This document shows positions 1 through 6,468 of a DNA stretch of 33,728 nucleotides, in pieces. The position numbers and the translations under genes are program-made. Positions within the stretch are counted from its first letter, which is position 1. Every line of letters starts with the position of its first letter. Below the pieces are notes generated by a model. It saw only the letters and a program-made list of their open reading frames with translations. It searched no databases and was not told the origin of the DNA. Location: NCBI GenBank assembly GCA_937957985.1, contig CALGOH010000022.1, positions 1-33,728 on the forward strand. Direction: 5' to 3'. The DNA is from an uncultured Verrucomicrobiae bacterium (lineage in GTDB: Bacteria > Verrucomicrobiota > Verrucomicrobiia > Verrucomicrobiales > Akkermansiaceae).

Positions 1-1025
1 GAGACGAAGGCATCGCCAGCCGCGCGCAGGAGCACGAAACGAATCGCACCGCCGGCGAACTTCTTGTCGCGGGCCACGCGGTCGAGCACCGCTTCGGTGG
101 AGATGGAGGGGTCGAGGGTCAGCGGCAGGCCGAAGTGCCGGAGCAAGGCCAGGATGCGGGCGCCGTCGTCCGGGTCGAGTCCCGCATGGCGTTCGCTCAG
201 GAAGAGCGCGGCTCGCAGGCCGAGCGAGATCGCCTCGCCGTGCAGCAGCTCGCCGTAGGGCACGGCCGCCTCGATGCCGTGGCCGATGGTGTGGCCGAAG
301 TTGAGCAACGCCCGCGTGCCCGTGGTTTCGAGCTCGTCCTCCTCGACGATGCGCGCCTTGATGGCGATGTTCCGCGCGATCAGGTCGGCGGGAACTTCGG
401 TGGACGAGGGGTCGAGCGCGGCGATCTCGTCGAGCATCGCGGCGTCGCGGATGGCGGCGTGCTTGATGACCTCCGCAAAGCCCTCGCGGAACTCGCGCGA
501 GGGAAGCGTGGAGAGCGTTTCGGGATCGACGAGGACCTTGCGGGGTTGGTGAAAGGCGCCGACCAGATTCTTGCCCTCGGGCAGGTTGATGCCCGTCTTG
601 CCGCCCACCGAGGAATCGACCTGGGAAACGATGGTGGTGGGGATCTGGACGAAGGGAACGCCGCGGTAGAAGCAGGCCGCAACGTATCCCGCGAGGTCGC
701 CGACGACCCCGCCGCCGAGGGCGACGACGCCCGATCCGCGATCGTGTCCGGCGGCCGCCATTTCGCCACAGAGCGCAGCGGTTCGCTCGAAACACTTCGA
801 CGCCTCACCAGCCGGAACGACGTGGGTGGTCGTTTCGAGACAGGCCTGATCGAGTGAGTCGATGAGCGGATGCAGGTGGTGCCGGGCGACGTTGTCGTCG
901 GTGATCACCGCGAAGCGCCGGGCAATGCCGAGATCGGAGATCGAGGCGCCGGCCCGCCGCAGGAGGCCGTTTTCCACGACCACGCGGTAGCTGCGTGCGG
1001 CGAGATCGACGAAGACGTCGGGCAT
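1..1025 (-). CDS. aroB: 3-dehydroquinate synthase, 3' end cut by window edge
   Basis: Second step of the shikimate pathway: NAD- and metal-dependent cyclisation of DAHP to 3-dehydroquinate in the cytoplasm. About 341 codons are visible and roughly the last 10-25 residues lie outside the window. Seen in the translation: the glycine-rich GGGVVGDLAGY of the NAD site, the IPTTIVSQVDSSVGGKTGIN stretch with active-site Lys and Asn, the metal-binding EVIKHA segment and NFGHTIGHGIE with metal-binding His. The chosen ATG at 1025 gives MPDVFVDLAARSY, matching the usual beginning of the family. An in-frame ATG at 1043, preceded by a weak GGGA, would add six residues. The exonuclease gene ends 53 bases upstream on the same strand, so the two may be co-transcribed. 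The family call is secure; the exact start is not. Confidence 0.93.
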   Translation of the reverse strand, partial: MPDVFVDLAARSYRVVVENGLLRRAGASISDLGIARRFAVITDDNVARHHLHPLIDSLDQACLETTTHVVPAGEASKCFERTAALCGEMAAAGHDRGSGVVALGGGVVGDLAGYVAACFYRGVPFVQIPTTIVSQVDSSVGGKTGINLPEGKNLVGAFHQPRKVLVDPETLSTLPSREFREGFAEVIKHAAIRDAAMLDEIAALDPSSTEVPADLIARNIAIKARIVEEDELETTGTRALLNFGHTIGHGIEAAVPYGELLHGEAISLGLRAALFLSERHAGLDPDDGARILALLRHFGLPLTLDPSISTEAVLDRVARDKKFAGGAIRFVLLRAAGDAFV

Positions 1026-1077
1026 GCCGGAAGAAACCAGCATCGGGATTCCCGACGCGAGAGAAAAGCGCGTCCGC

Positions 1078-1689
1078 TCAGCGCCGAGCGCGGCTCCAGG
1101 CGGAAAGGTCCGGACGCAGCAGGATGGCCAGCGGTTGGTCGAGGAGATCGAGCGAGACCACCAGGTGTCGCAGCAGGACGAGTGAGGCGGTGGCGTCGAA
1201 AAGGGCGTCGTGCCAGCGTCGGTCGGGAAGCCTCGCGGCGATGTCCTCCGCCACGCCCGCGTGGTCGCACAGGTCGGACAGCCCGTGCGAGTCCGCGTCG
1301 GGCCACGCCGCCCGGGCGATGAGGAGCGTATCGACCCACGGACCGAAGCCGTGTCCGGGAAATGCCCGGAGGAAGCGTTTCTCGGTGCCCTTGCCGTGGG
1401 CGACGACCACCGCACCGCCAAGCTGACGTCGGAGGGTCGGCCATAGTTCCTCGAGGCGCGGTGCCCCGACCAGGTCGCCGTCGCCGATGCCGTGAACCTT
1501 TCGCGCGCTCCAGGTCACGGGATGAGCGCTTTGAAGGTAGGAGACGAAGGGTTCGCCGACGTCCCCTCCCGGCGACCACGACGCGAGGCCGACCTGCACC
1601 GGCACGTCGGTCCGGCCGCGCGCCGCACCGGCCGATTCGAAGTCGATCGCGGCGAACCTCAGCTCGCGGATGGGCGTTTCGGCATCCAC
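1078..1689 (-). CDS. DEDDh-family 3'-5' exonuclease
   Basis: A 203-residue stand-alone nuclease of the DnaQ/RNase T superfamily, expected to remove 3' nucleotides from DNA or RNA with two metal ions. Motif I is AIDFES (D16, E18). The motif II region is VVAHGKGTEKRFL, where Glu103 sits at the usual Asp position. Motif III is HDALFDA (H160, D165), the DEDDh form. No extra domain is fused. Transcribed away from the UbiA-like gene, with 77 bases between the two start codons, and upstream of aroB on the same strand. The substrate cannot be told from sequence; the proofreading subunit of Pol III is only one possibility. The Glu for Asp change in motif II is read by eye and may be a subfamily trait. 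Confidence 0.82.
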   Translation of the reverse strand: MDAETPIRELRFAAIDFESAGAARGRTDVPVQVGLASWSPGGDVGEPFVSYLQSAHPVTWSARKVHGIGDGDLVGAPRLEELWPTLRRQLGGAVVVAHGKGTEKRFLRAFPGHGFGPWVDTLLIARAAWPDADSHGLSDLCDHAGVAEDIAARLPDRRWHDALFDATASLVLLRHLVVSLDLLDQPLAILLRPDLSAWSRARR

Positions 1690-1766
1690 GGCGATCAGCG
1701 AAACCCGGATCGGTCCGCTGGGGAAGGCCGATCAACCGGGGCTTGCCAAGTTCGGGGAGGTCGCGA

Positions 1767-2672
1767 ATGGTCCGCTGTCGGATGTCGGAAGGACGAAAGC
1801 CGTGGTGGCTGTGGCCGAACCTCTTGAGCCTTGACGCCCCCCTGGTGGCGGTGGCGTGGCTCTACATGTTCGCCCGCGCCTGGCAGGTGAACTACCTCGA
1901 GTGGGAGGCCTACGCCGCGCTCGGTCTGGGCGTCTGGGCGATCTACGTGTGTGACCGCTTGATCGACCTGCGCATCCGCGACGCGAGCGATCCGGCGCTG
2001 GCTTCCCGGCACGAGTTCCATGCGCGACACCGCAGCCTTTTCCTCGTCGGCGTGATTCTGGCGATCGCGGCGGTGCTGTGGTTCGTGTTCAAGACCCTGC
2101 CGGTCGAGTTGCTGATGTCCTACTCGTGGCCGGCGGTCACCCTGGTGGCGGCGTTCTTCGTGCTCGTCATCGGCAGGGGCGCTTCCGGCGAGGTGCCCTA
2201 TTTCCGCAATGCGGTCGCCGGTCTCGCCTTCGCCTACGGCACCGCGATGATGGCGCACACCCGGGTGCCTTCGCAGGGGATGTGGTCGATGGCGTTGTCC
2301 CGGGAAATGATCGCCTTCGCCGTGCTGTGCGTCCTCAACATCACCGCGATCCATCTTTGGGAGCACTCCCGGCGGTCCGACGACCCGGAGGTCAAGGCCG
2401 CCGATGAGATGAGCCTCACCCTGCCCCTCACGCTCCTGGCGGGGAGCGCGCTCGTGTTCGCCTACTTCGACAACCCGGGGATGTTCGGTCGCGGCATGGG
2501 CAGCGACTCCTTGCCGGCGAGGCCGTTCTTCTATGCGATCCTGATCTCCGCGGCGCTGCTGCAGATCCTCAACCGCACGCGCCGGCGATTCTCCCTGGAC
2601 TCGCTGCGGGTGCTTGCCGACGCCGCCCTGGTGGCTCCGCTGCCCCTGTTCTTCATCCTGGCGCGGGGTTGA
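1767..2672 (+). CDS. UbiA-like multi-pass membrane protein
   Basis: A 301-residue integral membrane protein with about eight hydrophobic helices. The segment YVCDRLIDLRIRD resembles the first Asp-rich motif of UbiA-type aromatic prenyltransferases, which binds a prenyl diphosphate through Mg2+. A clear second motif was not found, so catalysis is uncertain. The ATG at 1767 was chosen because a strong ribosome binding site GGGGAGG (1754-1760) lies six bases upstream; an internal in-frame ATG at 1782 is less well placed. The adenylate kinase gene follows after 45 bases, apparently with its own promoter. The remote UbiA assignment is inference; a membrane protein of unknown function is the conservative call. 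Confidence 0.72.
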   Translation: MVRCRMSEGRKPWWLWPNLLSLDAPLVAVAWLYMFARAWQVNYLEWEAYAALGLGVWAIYVCDRLIDLRIRDASDPALASRHEFHARHRSLFLVGVILAIAAVLWFVFKTLPVELLMSYSWPAVTLVAAFFVLVIGRGASGEVPYFRNAVAGLAFAYGTAMMAHTRVPSQGMWSMALSREMIAFAVLCVLNITAIHLWEHSRRSDDPEVKAADEMSLTLPLTLLAGSALVFAYFDNPGMFGRGMGSDSLPARPFFYAILISAALLQILNRTRRRFSLDSLRVLADAALVAPLPLFFILARG

Positions 2673-2678
2673 TCGTGC

Positions 2679-2707
2679 TTGCCGGGATTTCGGGGGCTTC
2701 GTACGGT
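2679..2707 (+). promoter_or_regulatory. candidate adk promoter, very short leader
   Basis: TTGCCG (2679-2684), 17-base spacer, TACGGT (2702-2707), then ten bases to the ATG at 2718. There is no ribosome binding site in between, so the transcript would be leaderless or nearly so. The arrangement resembles those before metH, the RbsD-like gene and the EVE gene. Match to sigma-70 boxes is partial. Confidence 0.35.
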
Positions 2708-2717
2708 CCCGCTTCTC

Positions 2718-3350
2718 ATGACGAAGGCATTCGAAGTCCGCCGTCCGGCCATCCTCATCCTCGGCGCTCCCGGGGCGGGCAAGGGGACGCAGGGGAAGAT
2801 CCTCGGCTCCATTCCCCGATTCTTCCACTGCGCCTGTGGCGACATCTTCCGCTCGCTGGACACCCGCACCGCGATCGGCCGGCGCTTCGTCGAGTATTCG
2901 AGCCGAGGGGAACTGGTCCCCGACGAACTCACCGTCGAACTCTGGAAGGCGCAGGTCGAGAACTGGGCCGAATCGCATGTCTACAAGCCGGACATCGACT
3001 TCCTCGTGCTCGACGGCATCCCTCGCAATGTCGCCCAGGCGGAGATCATCGCGGGCTTCCTCGAAGTACACCAGGTGTTCCACCTCACCTGTCCGGATCG
3101 CACCGAGCTCGCCCGGCGCATGCGCAAGCGGGCGCTCAAGGAGAACCGCATCGATGACGCCTCCGACAAGGTCATCGCCCATCGCATCGAAACCTACGAG
3201 GCGGAGACCCGTCCGATTCTCGACCACTATCCCGATGGGATGATCACGGTCATCGACGCCATGCGCCCGCCGGTCGAGGTGCTGAATGACATCATCGCCC
3301 GCATCATTTCATTGCCCGCCTACCGGGCGATGGGCAGGGAGGTCGTCTGA
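2718..3350 (+). CDS. adk: adenylate kinase-type nucleoside monophosphate kinase (short form)
   Basis: Phosphotransfer between ATP and a nucleoside monophosphate, most likely AMP. 210 residues from the ATG at 2718. The P-loop is GAPGAGKGT near the N-terminus. The NMP-binding segment contains CGDIFR (usual SGDmlR) and DGIPRN (usual DGFPRt). The LID region between CPDRTELARR and HRIETYEAET is short and has no four-cysteine zinc site, so this is a short-type enzyme. A TTG at 2679 would extend the frame, but those codons have no family similarity and overlap the candidate promoter. The stop overlaps the fmt start (TGATG), so the two genes are translationally coupled. UMP/CMP specificity cannot be excluded. 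Confidence 0.9.
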   Translation: MTKAFEVRRPAILILGAPGAGKGTQGKILGSIPRFFHCACGDIFRSLDTRTAIGRRFVEYSSRGELVPDELTVELWKAQVENWAESHVYKPDIDFLVLDGIPRNVAQAEIIAGFLEVHQVFHLTCPDRTELARRMRKRALKENRIDDASDKVIAHRIETYEAETRPILDHYPDGMITVIDAMRPPVEVLNDIIARIISLPAYRAMGREVV

Positions 3351-4285
3351 TGGCTCGGATCGTCTTTCTCGGCACCGGCGACATCGCGCTGCCGGCCTTT
3401 CGCTGGTTGCTTGCCTCGGAAACCCCGCCGGTCGCCCTGGTCACCCAGCCCGACCGCCCGGCGGGGCGGCATCGTGAGCTGAAGCCACCGCCGATCAAGC
3501 TGCCGGCCGTCGAGGCGGGGATCGAGGTGCTCCAGCCGGAGTCGGTCCGCGATCCCGCCGCGCTCGATTCCCTGGAAGCCCTGCGGCCGGATCTGATCGT
3601 GGTCATGGCCTACGGGCAGATCCTGCCCCGTCGCCTGATCGAGATGGCACCGCTCGGATGCGTGAACCTCCATGCCTCGCTGCTGCCGAAGTATCGCGGG
3701 GCCGCCTGTATCCAGGCGGCGCTCGATGCCGGCGACCCGGAGACCGGGATGACGCTCATGCACGTCGTCCGTCAACTCGATGCCGGCGACGTCATTCTCT
3801 CGCGAGCGATCCCGATCGGATCGCGTGACACGGCGGACACCCTGCACGACCGGCTCGCCGGGATCGCTGTCGAGGTGCTCGCCACGGGGCTGCCGCTGCT
3901 CCTCGCGGGGACCGCTCCGCGTACCCCGCAGGACCAACTCGGCGAGTCCAGCCACGTGTCCAAGCTCGGTCGTGAGGACGGTCGTCTGGACTGGACATGG
4001 CAGGCCGGGCGCCTGGAACGACGACTGCGAGCCTACGATCCGTGGCCCGGTTGCTGGACAAGCTACGAAGGACGGCGTTTGAAGGTTTTTCCCTTTGGCG
4101 AGGTCGTGGGAGGAAGTGGTGATCCCGGTCGCATCGCGGAGCGCGACGGCCGCGTGATCGTCGCGTGCGGCGATCGATCGCTGGCGCTGGACCAGGTCCA
4201 GCCCGACGGCGCCCGTCGGATGCCGGCCCTCGATTGGTGGCGTGGCCGCGGGTCCGGCGGGGAGACGGGCTTTGAAGTCCCCTGA
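3350..4285 (+). CDS. fmt: methionyl-tRNA formyltransferase
   Basis: Transfers a formyl group from 10-formyl-THF to initiator Met-tRNA. 311 residues, normal length. The N-terminal Rossmann formyltransferase domain starts IVFLGTGDIALPAF. The catalytic region VNLHASLLPKYRGAA carries the conserved Asn and His, and the following QLDAGDVI supplies the conserved Asp. The C-terminal OB-like tRNA-binding domain begins about residue 205 (LGREDGRLDW, RAYDPWPG). The ATG overlaps the adk stop codon. Pairing fmt with adk is unusual; def, the common partner, is not present in this window. Confidence 0.95.
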   Translation: MARIVFLGTGDIALPAFRWLLASETPPVALVTQPDRPAGRHRELKPPPIKLPAVEAGIEVLQPESVRDPAALDSLEALRPDLIVVMAYGQILPRRLIEMAPLGCVNLHASLLPKYRGAACIQAALDAGDPETGMTLMHVVRQLDAGDVILSRAIPIGSRDTADTLHDRLAGIAVEVLATGLPLLLAGTAPRTPQDQLGESSHVSKLGREDGRLDWTWQAGRLERRLRAYDPWPGCWTSYEGRRLKVFPFGEVVGGSGDPGRIAERDGRVIVACGDRSLALDQVQPDGARRMPALDWWRGRGSGGETGFEVP

Positions 4286-4327
4286 GCATTTGAGCAAAAT
4301 TCCGGCATCTCCTCCGGGTGCGGTCGA

Positions 4328-4356
4328 TTGACTTCCGAAAGTCCCGTGCGTTTACT
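4328..4356 (+). promoter_or_regulatory. promoter of the RbsD-like lipoprotein gene
   Basis: TTGACT (4328-4333), exactly 17 bases, then TTTACT (4351-4356): a good sigma-70 pair. The GTG start at 4365 follows after eight bases, too close for a ribosome binding site, which implies a leaderless transcript. A five-base-pair hairpin (GACTT/AAGTC, 4330-4342) overlaps the -35 box; its role is unclear. Confidence 0.55.
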
Positions 4357-4364
4357 TCGAGCCG

Positions 4365-4955
4365 GTGAGGGTGTCGGTTCAAAAGCTGCTGTCGGGGGGA
4401 GTGATCTTTCTTCTTTCCGGATGTGCGATTTGGCCGGGCACGGGGAATCGGGGAGGCTGGAAGGCGGAGGTCGACCACCAGGCCGCGCAGCTTGGCTACC
4501 GCAACTGGATCGTGATCGCCGAGAGTTCCTTCCCCGCCCACAGCCGGCCGGGAACACGCCAGGTCAACACCTATGAGCCGATACCGGTGGTGCTCGACGA
4601 GGTGCTGCGGACGCTCGAACGCACCGAGCATGTCCGCCCGCGAATCTACCTGCCCCGCGAGTTGCCGGCGGTGGAGAACGACTTTGCCCCGGGCATCGAC
4701 GAGTATCGCCGGGAGCTTGAGACGGCGCTTCACGGCTACGAGGCGACCCAGTTGGATCAGGACTCGCTGCTCACCCTGATGAACGACGCCCAGAAGAGCT
4801 TCGATGTGCTGGTGCTCCGGACGAGCACGGCGCTGCCCTACAGCAGCGTCTTTCTGGAACTGCAGCCGGGATACTGGGACGGCGAGTCCGAGCAGCGGCT
4901 GCGCGAGCGGCTGCAGCGCGAACGGATGGAAAAGCTGGCATCGCCGGTGCCCTGA
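4365..4955 (+). CDS. lipoprotein with RbsD/FucU-like domain
   Basis: A 196-residue exported protein. Residues 1-20 form a signal peptide ending in the lipobox LSGC, so the mature protein should be lipid-anchored. The rest resembles the D-ribose pyranase/fucose mutarotase fold: GYRNWIVIAESSFPA near the start of the domain matches the RbsD 'kLvIaDagfP' strand, and VLRTSTALPYSSVFLE near the end matches the RbsD 'vRTGe..PYaNiiL' sugar-binding strand. RbsD and FucU are cytoplasmic homo-oligomers, so a lipid-anchored version is odd; the fold call is from motif similarity only. The GTG at 4365 fits the leaderless promoter; a second GTG at 4371 is possible. The RNase III-like gene follows after 19 bases. 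Confidence 0.66.
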   Translation: MRVSVQKLLSGGVIFLLSGCAIWPGTGNRGGWKAEVDHQAAQLGYRNWIVIAESSFPAHSRPGTRQVNTYEPIPVVLDEVLRTLERTEHVRPRIYLPRELPAVENDFAPGIDEYRRELETALHGYEATQLDQDSLLTLMNDAQKSFDVLVLRTSTALPYSSVFLELQPGYWDGESEQRLRERLQRERMEKLASPVP

Positions 4956-4974
4956 GGGCAGCCTGCCGCCGCCG

Positions 4975-5259
4975 ATGAAGGAGAAGGATGCCATCCAGGA
5001 CGAGCGCGAACGCGCCTGGATCGGGGATGCCGTGCTGGTGCTCTTCGCGAGGAGCTGGGTGCTGAGGGAGTTGGGCCGCATGGATGGCGATTGGTTCACC
5101 CGGTTGACCTCGAATGAATTTCTCAGTGCCTTCGGGGCCCCGACCCGCGTCGAGGCCCGGATCGGCGACCTCTACCGGCGCGAGGGGCTTGAAGCCGCCT
5201 TCTCCTGGATGGAGTCCGAGTTCATCCCGCTGCTGCGCAAACAGATGGCGAAGCGGTGA
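4975..5259 (+). CDS. small RNase III-like protein (Mini-III type)
   Basis: 94 residues from the ATG at 4975. The stretch ERAWIGDAVLVLFARSW matches the RNase III signature around the catalytic Glu/Asp (usual LEFLGDAVL), and it is the alpha-helical kind without a double-strand RNA-binding domain, as in Mini-III, which trims 23S rRNA precursors. The protein is shorter than typical Mini-III (about 130 residues). Near the C-terminus GLEAAFSWMESEFIPLL could correspond to the second acidic helix (EAlfGai), with E present but the context weak. It may be a minimal or inactive member. It lies between the RbsD-like gene and murG. Family call moderate; activity unknown. Confidence 0.6.
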   Translation: MKEKDAIQDERERAWIGDAVLVLFARSWVLRELGRMDGDWFTRLTSNEFLSAFGAPTRVEARIGDLYRREGLEAAFSWMESEFIPLLRKQMAKR

Positions 5260-5289
5260 AAACCGCGGCAAAACCGCTATTCAAAGGTT

Positions 5290-5318
5290 TTGAGGATTGC
5301 CTGATAATCAGGAAATAT
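5290..5318 (+). promoter_or_regulatory. candidate promoter of the murG-ftsZ operon
   Basis: TTGAGG (5290-5295), a 17-base spacer containing the palindrome CCTGATaATCAGG, then AAATAT (5313-5318), inside the AT-rich gap before murG (start 5377). The palindrome between the boxes could be an operator. It is the only AT-rich promoter-like site before the division genes; evidence is by eye only. Confidence 0.4.
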
Positions 5319-5376
5319 TGCATGGTTTGCCCATCGCCTGCCCCGGATAGGGGGCTTGGCGTCTCGGGACACACAC

Positions 5377-6468
5377 ATGGCAGAACGCAACGGGCAGCCG
5401 GGTCTGGTGATCGCCTGCGGCGGCACGGGGGGACATTTGTTTCCCGGGCTGGCCGTGGCGGAGGAGTGGACGGCGCGTGGTGGACGGGTGCTGCTGCTGG
5501 TGTCCGAGAAGAAAATCGACCGCGAGGCATCGCGAAAGTACGACGCCTATCGTTTCGAAACGATCCCGGCGCTGCCCAAGCCGCCGACCTTGTCCCCGAA
5601 GATGCTGCCCTTCGTTTGGGCGGTGTGGCGGACCATCGGCCGGTGCCGTGGCCTGCTGCGTGACTTCGGTGCCGACGCGGTGCTGGGCATGGGCGGCTTC
5701 ACCTCGCTGCCGCCCGTCGTCGCCGGGAGGAAGCTCGGCCTGCCCGGATTCGTCCACGACTCCAACGCCCTGCCCGGCAAGGCGAACCGGATGACGGCCC
5801 GCTGGTGCGACCGTGTCCTGCTCGGCTTCGAGGCGGCGAAGGCCCATTTTCCCGGGCGCGACTGCGTGGTCACCGGCACGCCGGTGCGTGCCGAACTGAA
5901 TGAACTCCCGCCGCGGTCCGAGGCCGCGGCGAAGTGGGGGCTCGATGCGGATAAGAAGACCCTGCTCGTGATGGGCGGCAGCCAGGGGGCGCGGAAGCTC
6001 AACTCGCTGGTCGCCGGAGCCGAGCTGCCCCAGGGCGTGCAGGTGCTGCACATCGCCGGTCCCGGTGACGAGGAACGCGTCCGGGCCGAGGCCGGGGAAC
6101 GGGAAGGCTACCGCGTCGTCGGTTTCTGCAATGACATGCCGGCGGCCTATGCCGTGGCCGACGCCGTGCTCGCGCGCTCCGGCGCCTCAAGCATGACCGA
6201 ACTGGCCCACCTCGGCCTGCCTTCGATCCTCGTGCCCTTTCCCTACGCGGCCGACGACCACCAGACGGTCAACGCCCGCGTGTTCGCCGACGCCGGCGCG
6301 GCCTTTCTCGAACCCGAGGCGGATCTCGAAGGAAAAGCTCTCGCCGCCCGTATCGCTGAACTCCTGCAGGACGGCACCCGGGGCCGCATGGCGGCGGCGG
6401 CGAGGGCCCTGGCCGTGCCGGATGCGGCCGCACGGGTCTGCGCCACGATCAAGGAAGCCCTCAGATGA
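5377..6468 (+). CDS. murG: UDP-GlcNAc:lipid I GlcNAc transferase MurG
   Basis: Makes lipid II from lipid I at the inner face of the membrane. 363 residues, usual length. GT-B fold: N-terminal loop CGGTGGHLFPGLAVAEEW binds the lipid-linked acceptor; MGGFTSLPP and HDSNALPGKANR (usual HEqN..pG..N) follow; the C-terminal domain has MGGSQGARKLN and ARSGASSMTELAHLGLPSI, the UDP-GlcNAc site. The ATG at 5377 begins MAERNGQPGLVIACGG; an upstream TTG at 5356 is less likely. It is the first gene of the block. Its last codons overlap the murC/murB start (ATGA at 6465), indicating translational coupling. The genes that often precede murG (mraY, murD, ftsW) are not in this window. Confidence 0.95.
   Translation: MAERNGQPGLVIACGGTGGHLFPGLAVAEEWTARGGRVLLLVSEKKIDREASRKYDAYRFETIPALPKPPTLSPKMLPFVWAVWRTIGRCRGLLRDFGADAVLGMGGFTSLPPVVAGRKLGLPGFVHDSNALPGKANRMTARWCDRVLLGFEAAKAHFPGRDCVVTGTPVRAELNELPPRSEAAAKWGLDADKKTLLVMGGSQGARKLNSLVAGAELPQGVQVLHIAGPGDEERVRAEAGEREGYRVVGFCNDMPAAYAVADAVLARSGASSMTELAHLGLPSILVPFPYAADDHQTVNARVFADAGAAFLEPEADLEGKALAARIAELLQDGTRGRMAAAARALAVPDAAARVCATIKEALR

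Noticed and set aside
5254..5267. Terminator after the RNase III-like gene
   Set aside because: GCGGT-GAAA-ACCGC is a small stem overlapping the stop region, with no T-run.
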